DNA of 52,494 nucleotides from Sedimentisphaerales bacterium (GCA_016928975.1 JAFGJR010000271.1:1-52494), one strand, 5' to 3'. Counted from the first letter of the stretch, positions 1 through 11,183 are shown. Numbers and translations are program-made. Notes: a model not told the origin generated them from the letters alone.

Positions 1-634
1 CAACCAATGGCTGAACTCAGGGCAGTCGCTTGCCTCACTGGCATCCACGATTGTCACTGGGTAGGTGAATCCAAGGGGAGGATGGACTTACACAGGTTCA
101 TCTCTCCCCTTCTTCTTATATACCGGATGTGAGGCCCTTGCAGTCGAGTCCAGGGTATCGGTCAGGGGCGCTGCGGACATGGTCGGCATGTGAGCGTATG
201 CGTTGAGGCCACCGCTTGATTTCGCCTCCTCACAGCCTTTCATGCATATCTCCATGTCTACTGCCGGCCAAACCTGTCGCTTGCGAGGCAAAATGAGTAA
301 AATCGGCTGAATAGAGAGAATCCCTCTTGACAAGGCGGTTCAAATTTGGTAATCTTGCTAATATCTTTCCAAGGCTGTCTTCAGGGTCTGAAGAGCAGCG
401 TTGGCAGGGGGCGGCATGCAGGTTGGGGGTGACTACGGAAATCGCGAGAAACAGGACAAGTACCTTGTTTGGATTGCCGAAGAGGGGATGGAACTATAAA
501 TCCGGACACAGAGGGACTATGGAGACCGCACGGTAGCGCGGGTATCAGGGCGTTTTGTTTCTAAGGGGTGGAGCATGGTGGAGAGAGTTGGCATTCAGGC
601 AGTACGGGCAGACGTGGACCGTTATGGAGCTCAA
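1..634. other. Left edge, no supported gene
   Basis: No open frame here has a ribosome-binding site together with protein-like composition. On the minus strand, the 25 or so codons nearest the window edge (about 75 down to 1) read like a real protein fragment (GFTYPVTIVDASEASDC), but a stop lies just upstream near position 100 and no start is obvious. It could be the tail of a broken gene or the beginning of one outside the window. The rest is probably the leader of the gene starting at 635, with a promoter candidate at 327-355. Confidence 0.4.
327..355 (+). promoter_or_regulatory. Candidate sigma70-type promoter for the secretin operon
   Basis: A perfect TTGACA (327-332) is followed after 17 bases by TAATCT (350-355), a weak -10 box preceded by TGG, which resembles an extended -10. 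Use would give a leader of about 270 nt before the gene at 635. The -35 and spacing are good; the -10 matches only three of six positions. Confidence 0.4.
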
Positions 635-2377
635 ATGACTGGGAAGATCGCGGCAATCAGAGGAGATATCGCTCGGATTATCGGAGTGTTGGCGATCACG
701 TTGTTGGCCGGCAGTTCTGCGTTCGGCCAGTTCATCGTCCAGCCCATGAAGCTGGTCGTTCCGTTGTCGCCCGGCAGACTGGCCCCAATCGAGTTGATGG
801 TCGAAAACACGACCCAGAATACGATCCAGACCGTGGATCTGCGGATCACCGATATCACTCAGGACGCGAACGCCATCTGGCAGGCGATTGAGCCCGACGC
901 GGTGGTCGTGACGGGACCCGACGGAAGCCAAATGGTCAATGTCGGCACAGATGTGAATCCCAATTTCGTGGATATCTCCAGAAGGCGAAGCTGTCAGAGC
1001 TGGCTGCGTCTGCTTCGCAATCAGGTGGAAGTCCGGCCGATGAACCGCGTCCCGGTCCGGATCATGGTCGAGGTGCCAGCGGGCACCCGAGGGTATTACT
1101 GTGCGGCGCTGCTGGCCCAGGCGGCCATTGGGCAGCGGGAGATTGACGGTTATCAGTCCAATGTCGTGCTCGAGTTCGTGGTTCCGATCATCGTTGAGGT
1201 CCAGGGGCGTCCCGAGCCGCAGGATGTAGCGCTGACGGATGTGGGCCTGGAGTTCCGGCCGCAGGATGAGCTGGGACCGGCTGCCACTCTCGTCACCCTG
1301 TCAGTTAACAACAATGGCGGAACATACTCGCTGCTCAAAGGCTATGCGAGGGTCTGGGGGAAGCTCGCCGGACACTGGCGCAAGATCACCGACGTCGAGT
1401 TCCCCAATGATATCAGCATGATTCCCGGTGTGCAGTTCCGTCTCAAGACCGACGTGGGACCGGCGCTGGGCCAGGGCGAGTACAAGGTTCAGGGCTACCT
1501 GTTCGTAGACGGCAGGCAGGGGTCCGACATCACCAAGGAACTGACCTTCAAGGGCGATCCGCGCGTGCGAGGCCCCGTCAGGGGGACCGGAGCGCTGGAT
1601 CTGGACCCCAGGGAGGTGATGCTTACTACTCAGCCCGGTCAGACCCGTGCCGCGACGCTTCTGGTGGTCAATGCCTCTGACGAAGCGGTCACCGTCAACG
1701 TGGACGTGGGTTTGCCCGATCTCATGGTGAACAAGGTCTTCGACACGCTACGTGGCGACCAGTTCGATTGCGCCAACTGGGTGGAGGTGAGCCCGACCAG
1801 CTTCACGCTGGAAGGCCATCAACGGATCAATCTGCGGATTCTGTCCCGTATGCCCGACGACGCTGGAAACGCGAACTACTACGCGATGATCCGGCTTCAT
1901 GCCCGGCACGCTGATGGGCAGGAGGCGGGCAAGACTGACTCTCGTGTGTGCATCCAGAACCGGAAGGTGCCGGGCAGTATTCGGGTCGATGGTATGGCAG
2001 TGCGGCTGTCTGAGCTGGCCCCGAGCCGGTATGCGGTGGCCGCCCAATTCGGCAACTTCGGCAACGCCCACGTGCAGCCGACCTGCTGGGCCGTCCTGAC
2101 CGCGGTGCCCAGCAACCAGACCGTCAAGAAAATCAACCTCAGCAATGACATCCTCTCGCAAAGCGGGCTCATGCTACCGCTGGAGACTCGCAGCTTCACA
2201 GGGGTGATGGATATTGCGGCGGTGCCCGCCGGCAATTACCGGCTGACCGCTGCGTTGATGTATGAGCAGGGAGACGTGGTCTACAAGCAAACCGGCTTGG
2301 AAGTGACGGCTACGCCGAATGGAAAGGTGATCCGTCAGTTCGAGCTCAGCGGTCCGCCGGTACCGATCAAACTGTAG
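635..2377 (+). CDS. Secreted duplicated beta-sandwich protein (DUF916/pilus-chaperone-like)
   Basis: A 580-residue exported protein of unknown exact function. The ATG at 635 has GGAG six bases upstream and gives a normal signal peptide ending near SSAFGQ; an in-frame ATG at 575 would put 20 extra polar residues before it. The mature part looks like beta-sandwich modules of the DUF916/pilus-chaperone kind (a stretch such as MKLVVPLSPGRLAPIELMVE). The pattern appears twice: a CxxW motif, a valine-rich strand and a YYxA motif occur near residues 118-160 and again near 378-420, so the protein seems to be an internal duplication. It lies 109 bp upstream of a secretin in the same direction, so a role in supporting or decorating that outer-membrane assembly is likely but inferred. 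No catalytic motif is visible. Confidence 0.75.
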   Translation: MTGKIAAIRGDIARIIGVLAITLLAGSSAFGQFIVQPMKLVVPLSPGRLAPIELMVENTTQNTIQTVDLRITDITQDANAIWQAIEPDAVVVTGPDGSQMVNVGTDVNPNFVDISRRRSCQSWLRLLRNQVEVRPMNRVPVRIMVEVPAGTRGYYCAALLAQAAIGQREIDGYQSNVVLEFVVPIIVEVQGRPEPQDVALTDVGLEFRPQDELGPAATLVTLSVNNNGGTYSLLKGYARVWGKLAGHWRKITDVEFPNDISMIPGVQFRLKTDVGPALGQGEYKVQGYLFVDGRQGSDITKELTFKGDPRVRGPVRGTGALDLDPREVMLTTQPGQTRAATLLVVNASDEAVTVNVDVGLPDLMVNKVFDTLRGDQFDCANWVEVSPTSFTLEGHQRINLRILSRMPDDAGNANYYAMIRLHARHADGQEAGKTDSRVCIQNRKVPGSIRVDGMAVRLSELAPSRYAVAAQFGNFGNAHVQPTCWAVLTAVPSNQTVKKINLSNDILSQSGLMLPLETRSFTGVMDIAAVPAGNYRLTAALMYEQGDVVYKQTGLEVTATPNGKVIRQFELSGPPVPIKL

Positions 2378-2486
2378 CATGCCACAGGGCTGGCATTTGC
2401 TTAACTGAACGCAAGGCGCGGGATTGCCGATATCCGAACAGGCCGTGGGATGGCGTAGTTACGGCTGCTGAAAGGGACGTTAACCT

Positions 2487-5400
2487 ATGGCACCGAAATA
2501 TATCGGTAGAACATTATCGGGCGGGGTGATGGCTCTGTGCATAGTCCTTCTCTTCACGCCACAGACCTACAGCCAGGCATTTACCGGGAGGATCAAGACC
2601 TTCCACATCTCCGGCACGGTGGGCCTGCCCGGCGTGACCATGCAGGGCTTGCCCGGCAGTCCGGCGCCAACCACGGATGAGAACGGCGTCTACAGCGTCG
2701 AGGTCCGCTACGGCTGGAGTGGAACCGTCACACCCGTCAGGGCCGGGTACACCTTCGAGCCGAAGCAACGCGCATATACCAACATCACCGAGGACAAGAC
2801 CACGGAGGACTACACGCCGACCATGCAGACGTTCACCATCGCCGGCACCACGGACAAGTCCGGCGTGAAGCTGCGCGGTTTGCCCGACGATCCCAACAGT
2901 GATGCCGACGGCCGATATCGCGTGACAGTCCCGTACGGCTGGAGCGGCACCGTCGTGCCCGAGCTCAGGGGATTCCAATTCGAGCCGGCCTCCAGGGATT
3001 ACGCCCAGATCAGTGAGAACAAGATCAACGACAGCTACAGCGCGCGCATACAGATGTTCACGATCTCCGGCTCCGTCGGCACGGACGGGGTCCTGATGGG
3101 GGGTTTCCCGACCGAAGTGAAGACGAACAAGGACGGGGCCTACCAGGCGCAGGTGCCGTACGAGTGGAGCGGAAAAGTCACGCCTGTCAAAGAGGGTCAT
3201 GACTTCTCGCCCCAGGCCAAAGAGTACCACGCGGTCACCGACAACTACCCGAACGAGGATTACATTGCTCAGGTGTACACCTTCGAGATCTCCGGCAGCG
3301 CCGGGATGGAGGGCGTCCTCATGGCGGGGTTGCCCGGCGATCCAATCAGTGACATGGACGGCCGATATGTCGTGCCCGATGTGCCGTACGGATGGTTTGG
3401 AAAGATCACGCCGACCAAAGCGGGCTACAGTTTCAAGCCGGCGACGATCGAGATCACGAAAGTGACCGAGAACAAGCCCAACCAGGACTTCACGGCCACC
3501 ATCGTCAAGTACACGATCTCGGGAACCACCGCGATCGGCGGGGTGAAGCTGATGGGTCTGCCCACCGACATAACCAGCGGGTCCACCGGCAGCTACTCGG
3601 CGACGGTGGAGTACGGCTGGAGCGGAACCATTACGCCGGACAAGGAAGGGTACGTATTTGATCCACAGAGCCTCTTTCTCGGCCCCGTCGAGAAGGACCT
3701 GCCGAGGCAGGATTTCCGGGGCAAGGCCGTCACGTTCACCATCTCCGGCAACGTGGGACAGCCCGGGGTGATGATGCAGGGATTGCCCGGACGCGTCGTC
3801 TCCGATCAGAGCGGCATCTACAGCGTCGAGGTCCCCTACAAATGGAAGGGGAGCGTCACTCCCATCAAAGAAGGGTACATGTTCGAGCCGGACAAGAGAG
3901 AGTATATGGATATGATGGACTCGGCCACGAGCGAGGACTACACGGCCTCGGTCAGGCTGTACACCGTCTCCGGACGCATCACCTCCGACCGGGGCGCTCT
4001 CCCCGATGTGGTCGTCATGACCGACAAACAGGGCGTCACGGCCCTGACCGACGCGAATGGCGATTTCGCGCTGACCGTGGAGCACGGCTGGCAGGGCAAG
4101 CTCCAGCCGCAGAAGGATGGATGCAACTTCACCCCGATCAGCAAACCGGTCGGACCCGTGACCCAGAACCTGTCCAACCAGAGCTTCATCGGCAAGATGA
4201 GAATGGTGACCATCACGGACCGCATCGTGATCGAGGACGAGCCCGTGCAGGGGGTCAAGGTCACCGCCAAGCCAGGCGACTACACAGCCACGACGGATGC
4301 CAAGGGAAAGTATACTGTTCAGGTCCCCTTCGGCTGGACCGGGGAGCTGTGGCCGACGAAGGCGGGATTCGAATTCTACCCCGCGAGCATTCTGTATCAG
4401 AACGTGATCGAGAACGTCGATGCGACGACCGCGGCTGCCAAACCGCCGGCCGGCGATACGGCCGCCACACTGCCCGCGACTACGACGGAAACGGCCGCCA
4501 AGCCGGGGGAGCCCGTGACAGAGGCGGGCACCACGACAACGACGACCCTCGCGGACTTGAACAAGAGGGCGGCCGACGGCCAGGCGAGACCGGCGGAGCC
4601 GGCTGCGGCTCTCACGGACAGGGAGAAGCTTGACCAACTCGTGGCTGAGTACAAGAGGAAGCTCGAGGCAGTGGTCACGCGAGCGGATGCAAACCTCCCG
4701 ATCGTGCCTCAGGGCGCAGCGATTCCGCCTGCCGGCATGGCGACCAACGTCGGTCCCATCGTGAGCGGGTCCTTCGCGGGCACTGTGATTGAGGTGCTGA
4801 CCCAGATCTCCCAGAGGACCGGCGCGAAGGTGGCCTACGACGCGACCGTCAAGCCGGACCCGATTCAGCCGGTGACGATCACCGCTATGCCCATGGCCTC
4901 GGCGCTGCCGATGATCCTCAGCGGCACGAAGTACACGTTCCGCAGAATCGAGACGCCCGAGGAGGTCTGGCAGGTGTTTCTCCCGATCACGAACTCCTTC
5001 GCAGGCGACGAGCTTCGACGAGCCTTGACGGACATTTCCATAGTCGCCGGCGTGCCGATCATTCCGGACGAGACCGTGACCGGCCAAGTGTGGGCGGACT
5101 TGCAAGGCTATCCCCTGGAGCTGGCCCTGGAGACGATTCTGGCCGGCAGCCCGTACGTGGTCAAGCGGACGCCGAACTACTACCTGGTGGCCGACCGCAA
5201 GGTCGAGAGCGGCGCGTTCCCGAGGATCAGCGAGACTCGCCGCCTGCGTCTCAACTACATCGCGCCCATGGCGGCCAAGGCCCTTCTGTCACAGGCGTTC
5301 ACGCAGTACGTCCAGGCCGACACGGATCCGAACAGTCACATCGTGACCGTGACGGCTCCGACGTCCCTGGCCGACCGCATCGTGAAGGAGCTGAAAGACG

Positions 5401-6245
5401 TCGACATTCGGCCGCGGCACGTGCTCCTGGACGCACGCATTGTCGCCATGGAGCGGGGCGACCTGCTCAACATCGGCGTCGAGTGGGGCATGCCCACGGC
5501 GCAGGCGGGCTTCTTCGGCAATGCCTGGGAGCGCGGCAATCAGCTCGACGACACCGTCAGTCCGGCTGGAATGTGGCCGTGGGGCATCCAGGTGGGACTC
5601 ACCTTTGACAAGGCGTTCACCAATTCCCTCACGGCAGCTTTGAACCTGCTCAAGCAGAACAGCAAGGCGGACATCATCTCGAGCCCGCAGGTGATGGGGC
5701 GAGACGGCCGGCGCTCCCGAATCCAGGTCATCACGGAGGAGTACTTCATGATGACCGCCCCGCAGCAGAACCTGTTCTACAGCCAGTCGCAGCTCGAGAA
5801 CATCAAGTCCGGAACGACGCTGGACATCACCCCGCTCATCGGGGACAACAACGATATCACGCTGGAGATGGCCGTGGAGGTCAGCGACAGTATCCCGCAA
5901 GGCCGGGGCAGCGATCTGCCGGTCGTGACGCGGCGCACCGCCCAGAACTCCGTGACGATCAGAGATGGCGGAACGGTGGCCGTGGCGGGCCTTACGGAGA
6001 ATCGCACGAAGGACAGCGAGAAACGCGTCCCGCTCCTGGGCGACATCCCCATCCTCGGCTACCTGTTCCGCAACACCGACTCGGATAAGGCGACGCGAGA
6101 AATCGCTATCTTCATCACGGCGCACCTGGTGCCCGAGACCAGCATGGTGACCGGCCAGCTTTCCGGTGCGGCGGAGGGCGGCCGAATCCTGTCGCCCGCC
6201 ACCGACTCGTTCAAACAGGAGCTTAAGGACAGCTTGTCGCGGTAG
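2487..6245 (+). CDS. Secretin-domain protein with eight N-terminal beta-sandwich repeats
   Basis: A 1252-residue exported protein. Order: signal peptide (1-30); eight tandem repeats of about 76 residues (39-642) resembling carboxypeptidase regulatory-like beta-sandwiches; an Ala/Thr/Pro-rich linker (about 643-705); secretin N-type subdomains (about 750-970); and a type II/III secretin domain (about 975-1220). The secretin call rests on LLDARIVAM, the conserved VPLLGDIPILGYLFR signature and the ITAHLVPE end. Secretins form large gated outer-membrane channels for type II/III secretion, type IV pili or phage release. No GspE ATPase, inner-membrane platform or pilin is in the window, so which system it serves is unknown. 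Most PilQ/GspD-like secretins are 600-800 residues without such repeats; the repeats would project into the periplasm and may bind peptidoglycan, sugar or partner proteins. Flanked by a beta-sandwich protein and a small lipoprotein that could act as pilotin (inference). Confidence 0.9.
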   Translation: MAPKYIGRTLSGGVMALCIVLLFTPQTYSQAFTGRIKTFHISGTVGLPGVTMQGLPGSPAPTTDENGVYSVEVRYGWSGTVTPVRAGYTFEPKQRAYTNITEDKTTEDYTPTMQTFTIAGTTDKSGVKLRGLPDDPNSDADGRYRVTVPYGWSGTVVPELRGFQFEPASRDYAQISENKINDSYSARIQMFTISGSVGTDGVLMGGFPTEVKTNKDGAYQAQVPYEWSGKVTPVKEGHDFSPQAKEYHAVTDNYPNEDYIAQVYTFEISGSAGMEGVLMAGLPGDPISDMDGRYVVPDVPYGWFGKITPTKAGYSFKPATIEITKVTENKPNQDFTATIVKYTISGTTAIGGVKLMGLPTDITSGSTGSYSATVEYGWSGTITPDKEGYVFDPQSLFLGPVEKDLPRQDFRGKAVTFTISGNVGQPGVMMQGLPGRVVSDQSGIYSVEVPYKWKGSVTPIKEGYMFEPDKREYMDMMDSATSEDYTASVRLYTVSGRITSDRGALPDVVVMTDKQGVTALTDANGDFALTVEHGWQGKLQPQKDGCNFTPISKPVGPVTQNLSNQSFIGKMRMVTITDRIVIEDEPVQGVKVTAKPGDYTATTDAKGKYTVQVPFGWTGELWPTKAGFEFYPASILYQNVIENVDATTAAAKPPAGDTAATLPATTTETAAKPGEPVTEAGTTTTTTLADLNKRAADGQARPAEPAAALTDREKLDQLVAEYKRKLEAVVTRADANLPIVPQGAAIPPAGMATNVGPIVSGSFAGTVIEVLTQISQRTGAKVAYDATVKPDPIQPVTITAMPMASALPMILSGTKYTFRRIETPEEVWQVFLPITNSFAGDELRRALTDISIVAGVPIIPDETVTGQVWADLQGYPLELALETILAGSPYVVKRTPNYYLVADRKVESGAFPRISETRRLRLNYIAPMAAKALLSQAFTQYVQADTDPNSHIVTVTAPTSLADRIVKELKDVDIRPRHVLLDARIVAMERGDLLNIGVEWGMPTAQAGFFGNAWERGNQLDDTVSPAGMWPWGIQVGLTFDKAFTNSLTAALNLLKQNSKADIISSPQVMGRDGRRSRIQVITEEYFMMTAPQQNLFYSQSQLENIKSGTTLDITPLIGDNNDITLEMAVEVSDSIPQGRGSDLPVVTRRTAQNSVTIRDGGTVAVAGLTENRTKDSEKRVPLLGDIPILGYLFRNTDSDKATREIAIFITAHLVPETSMVTGQLSGAAEGGRILSPATDSFKQELKDSLSR
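2601..4412 (+). repeat. Eight tandem ~228-bp coding repeats
   Basis: Eight units of about 76 codons each inside the secretin gene. Shared landmarks are an (F/Y)TISG start, GVxLxGLP, a D-x-x-G-x-Y segment, YGWSGxVTP near the middle, GYxFxP and a closing N-x-x-x-(E/Q)DY/F. Units 1-6 are close to each other; unit 7 (about 3957-4195) and unit 8 (about 4200-4412) are more divergent and lack the GLP motif. The DNA is diverged enough that this is an old protein-level expansion rather than a recent DNA duplication. Confidence 0.9.
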
Positions 6246-6311
6246 GGAGACAAAAAGCACCAACAGTGACGGGCAAGACCCGCCGTATCGTAGATGAGGA
6301 GTACTGAAGCC

Positions 6312-6740
6312 GTGCGAGTTGGACGTAGACATATCGTTGGGCTGCTGCTGGTCGTGCTGGCCCTCCAGGCCGCCGGCTGTCCGAGCGGCTGGAAGAAGCC
6401 GAAGTGGCTGTCCGGACAGAAGCAATTGTCCGGTCGGGAGCTGCGCGTGGAGCAGCGGGTTGGCGGCCAGGCCGTCAATCTCACGGCGGACGAGATCGTT
6501 CGCATCATGCGTCGGGTCGGCCTGGTCGATGAGCAGATTCTCAACCTGGGCCCGGGTCTGCGCGATGCGCTGCGGGCCACCGGGGCCGCCGCGCTGACCA
6601 GCGGGGGGCAGCCGGAGGTCATGCTGGCGGTCAGCGACGAGCATCTGTTCGTCCAGTCCCGCGGGCAGAGCATTTTCATCTACGACCTGAAGGAGAAGAA
6701 GTTCATCCCTGTCCCGCCGATGCCCACGGAAGTCAAGTGA
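6312..6740 (+). CDS. Small lipoprotein downstream of the secretin
   Basis: A protein of about 142 residues with a lipoprotein signal: a basic start, a hydrophobic run and a lipobox LQAAGC. The GTG at 6312 has AGGAG (6297-6301) ten bases upstream; an in-frame ATG at 6294 has no ribosome-binding site but is also possible. The mature part is mostly soluble, with a helical segment (LTADEIVRIMRRVGLV) and a C-terminal beta-rich part (LFVQSRGQSIFIYDL). No family was recognised. Co-directional, 66 bp after the secretin and followed by a terminator, it is the last gene of the set. Secretins often need a small lipoprotein pilotin, and this one sits in the right place, but that role is inferred only from position and lipidation. 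Confidence 0.75.
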   Translation: MRVGRRHIVGLLLVVLALQAAGCPSGWKKPKWLSGQKQLSGRELRVEQRVGGQAVNLTADEIVRIMRRVGLVDEQILNLGPGLRDALRATGAAALTSGGQPEVMLAVSDEHLFVQSRGQSIFIYDLKEKKFIPVPPMPTEVK

Positions 6741-6784
6741 CGAATTCCTTCACGAGGTGTGTCCCGTGCACCGTCGTGAGATCG

Positions 6785-6816
6785 AAAAGCACCCGGAGGA
6801 GGGTGCTTTTTTTATT
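6785..6816 (+). terminator. Intrinsic terminator, probably bidirectional
   Basis: A perfect ten-base stem AAAAGCACCC (6785-6794) / GGGTGCTTTT (6801-6810) with a GGAGGA loop, followed by TTT and an A/T stretch. It ends the secretin operon. Its other strand also has a T run, so it probably also ends the convergent gene whose stop codon is at 6812. Confidence 0.9.
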
Positions 6817-7708
6817 GGCTCGCTTCCTCCTCGCCCGGCGGCCGCAGGGGCAGCAGCCAGTAATGCGCAGGCCATTGAAGGTCGCTTATATCTACTACTC
6901 CGCTGCCGTCGAAGTCAGCGGCGTTGCCGCCCTCGCGGTTGCGCCACTGTTGGGCAAAGACCGCGAAATCCTTGAAGTTGATCACGTCGTCGACGTACAG
7001 ATCGGCCGCGTGCCGGGTGGCCGTGAGCGTCACGTCGAGCACAATCCTGCCGGCCCCCATGGCGTCCCGTCCGCCCCATTCGCACACCCCCTCGCCGGCG
7101 GTCCCGAGGAAGATGTCCACCGGCTCGCCGGCGATGACGGTGATCTGGCCGCTGCGCGAGAGGGGGCCATAGGGCCCGTTGGGATCGTACCCGCACTCGA
7201 CGCGCTCGAGCGAGGAGACCGCCTCGAATCGCCAGTAGTAATCGCTCGTCCAGGTATCGGTGGGCCAGCTTGCCTCAAAACGCAGGCTGCAAGGCGTGCC
7301 GGGCGGAAACTCGTCGACGACGACCGTTCCGCTGAGGATTCCCTCGGCCCACTGATAGTAGTACAGGAACAGGTCTGGCCACAGGTCTCGGTACGAGCCG
7401 TACAGGTCGGTGGTTAGCATCACCAGGTTCGGCTCGGTCTTGGCCGATGTGGCAAGGGTGATGTCGAACTTGCCGGCATACTGGATCTCTTCCCAGTCCG
7501 CGCGCGCATAGCTACGATCGTTGGCTGCCGCCTCGGAGTCTGTAACCGGCAAGGCCATTGGCTGGCCTGTATACGGGTTGATTGCGCCCACCTCCGCCAG
7601 AGCCTTAGCGGTCGTGGAATACTCCAGCGTGATCGCGCCCGCGGAATGGACAAGTATTGTGGAACACAGGCAGGGCAGCAGCATGGACAGCCGTCTTCGA
7701 TTCGACAT
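6812..7708 (-). CDS. Secreted protein with dockerin-like EF-hand-pair tail
   Basis: 298 residues. The start at 7708 is chosen because GGAGGTTGGAGT precedes the ATG and a clean signal peptide follows (LSMLLPCLCSTILVHSAGA); an open frame extends 33 codons further upstream without signals. The middle part (residues about 25-220) is rich in Trp/Tyr and beta-strand-like, and no known fold was recognised. The last 60 residues hold two Asp-rich motifs, DLYVDDVINFKDFAVFAQQW and ADFDGSGVVDISDL, spaced like a type I dockerin or paired EF-hand. In related bacteria such tails are common on secreted enzymes and may serve in calcium-dependent attachment (established for clostridial dockerins, inference here). 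It stands alone and is convergent with the secretin operon. Confidence 0.8.
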   Translation of the reverse strand: MSNRRRLSMLLPCLCSTILVHSAGAITLEYSTTAKALAEVGAINPYTGQPMALPVTDSEAAANDRSYARADWEEIQYAGKFDITLATSAKTEPNLVMLTTDLYGSYRDLWPDLFLYYYQWAEGILSGTVVVDEFPPGTPCSLRFEASWPTDTWTSDYYWRFEAVSSLERVECGYDPNGPYGPLSRSGQITVIAGEPVDIFLGTAGEGVCEWGGRDAMGAGRIVLDVTLTATRHAADLYVDDVINFKDFAVFAQQWRNREGGNAADFDGSGVVDISDLQWPAHYWLLPLRPPGEEEASQ

Positions 7709-7867
7709 ACTCCAACCTCCAACACACATCCGCTGACGTCCGCTTCTTGTCGAGACGCGAAATGTCGCGTCGATGACCCGCTCATGGATATAGCGTCCGG
7801 TAATCATAGTATAGCCACCCGGCGGCCGCGCACAACAAGAATTTTGCCGATAACAGTCTTGGAGGCA

Positions 7868-7876
7868 TGGTATAAT
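7868..7876 (+). promoter_or_regulatory. Extended -10 promoter for ligA
   Basis: A perfect TATAAT at 7871-7876 preceded by TGG forms an extended -10 element. TTGCCG lies 21 bases upstream, too far for an ideal -35. Transcription would start near 7883, about 60 nt before the ligA start. Confidence 0.55.
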
Positions 7877-7897
7877 CCGCCCCGGATATGAGAGTAG

Positions 7898-10024
<2,127 letters not shown>

Positions 10025-10037
10025 GGAGAAGCTGCAC

Positions 10038-11162
10038 GTGAACGCGCAGGATGAGAGATTCATGCGGTCGGCCCTGAAGCTGGCGGCCAGAGGGATCGGC
10101 TCGGTCGAGCCGAACCCGGCGGTCGGGTGCATCATTACCAAGGCCGGTCAGGAGATGGGCAAGGGCTATCACAAGCAGTTCGGCGGGCCGCATGCGGAGG
10201 TCAACGCCCTCGAAAACTGCACGGCCCTCGGCTTCAATTCGCAAGGCGGGACGATGTACGTGACGCTCGAGCCGTGCTGTCATCAGGGCAAAACCGGGCC
10301 GTGCACGCAGGCCATCATCGCCGCCGGGATCAAGCGGGTCGTCGCCGCCACGATCGACCCATCCGCCCACGCCAGCGGCAAGGGATTCGAGCAATTGCGG
10401 CAGGCAGGGATCGACGTGGAGGTGGGGCTGTGCGAGGCGGAGGCGAAGCTCATCAACGCGCCGTTCTTCAAATACGCGACGACGGGCAGATGCTGGGTCA
10501 TACTCAAGTGGGCACAAAGCATAGACGGCAAGCTCGCCTTTGCCGAGCAGTCGCCCGAGAGGCGATGGATCACGAGCGAGGCCAGTCGCAAGGATGCCCA
10601 CAAGCTGCGACGCCGTGCAGGGGCGATTGTCGTCGGCATCAAGACGGTTCTGGCGGATGACCCGATGCTGACGCCCAGGCCGAGCAAGGGCAGAAAGCCG
10701 TTTCGTGTCGTCCTCGACGATTCGCTGCGGATTCCGCTGACGAGCCGGCTCCTGCGGACTGCCAGGACCAGCCCGGTCGTCGTTTACACGCGCGAAGAGA
10801 CTGCTCAAGCCAATCCCAAAGTCGTCGAGAGGATCGCGAAGAAAGGCGCAGAACTGCTCACCTATCCGGCCGATCACAATGGCTCGAACCTGCCGTTCCT
10901 CCTGGACTCACTGAGCAGGCGCGGGGTTGCCCAGGTGCTCGTCGAGGGCGGCCCGACCGTTCTGGCCTCCTTCCTCAAAGGAGGATTTGCCGATGAAATC
11001 TGCGTCTATATCTCGCCGAAGATCCTCGGGGCCGGTGGGACCGCCTGGATCGGCGAGCCAATGGCGGACCTGATGCGAACCGTCCAACTGAGCCATGTCA
11101 GCATCAAGGTCTTCGGGGAAGATGGCCGGATCAGTGGCGTGCCGATTGTTGCGCCTGCGTAG
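10038..11162 (+). CDS. ribD: Bifunctional riboflavin deaminase/reductase RibD
   Basis: Catalyses two steps of riboflavin synthesis: deamination of the pyrimidine intermediate and NADPH-dependent reduction of its ribosyl group. 374 residues from the GTG at 10038, which has AAGGAGAA (10023-10030) just upstream; a longer open frame reaching into ligA is rejected because RibD homology starts here. N-terminal zinc deaminase domain: HAE (52-54) and TLEPCCHQGKTGPC (77-90), giving the His/Cys/Cys zinc ligands and catalytic Glu. C-terminal reductase domain: WAQSIDGKLA, RVVLDDSLRIP and VLVEGGPT. Size and domain order are normal. Thirteen bases after ligA; no other riboflavin gene is nearby. Confidence 0.97.
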   Translation: MNAQDERFMRSALKLAARGIGSVEPNPAVGCIITKAGQEMGKGYHKQFGGPHAEVNALENCTALGFNSQGGTMYVTLEPCCHQGKTGPCTQAIIAAGIKRVVAATIDPSAHASGKGFEQLRQAGIDVEVGLCEAEAKLINAPFFKYATTGRCWVILKWAQSIDGKLAFAEQSPERRWITSEASRKDAHKLRRRAGAIVVGIKTVLADDPMLTPRPSKGRKPFRVVLDDSLRIPLTSRLLRTARTSPVVVYTREETAQANPKVVERIAKKGAELLTYPADHNGSNLPFLLDSLSRRGVAQVLVEGGPTVLASFLKGGFADEICVYISPKILGAGGTAWIGEPMADLMRTVQLSHVSIKVFGEDGRISGVPIVAPA

Positions 11163-11183
11163 ATGATTCGCGCTGGAATTTGT

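Noticed and set aside
2514..5105. 863-codon open frame on the minus strand opposite the secretin
   Set aside because: A mirror frame caused by high GC at third positions; His/Arg/Gly-rich composition, no ribosome-binding site, and the plus strand encodes a clear secretin.
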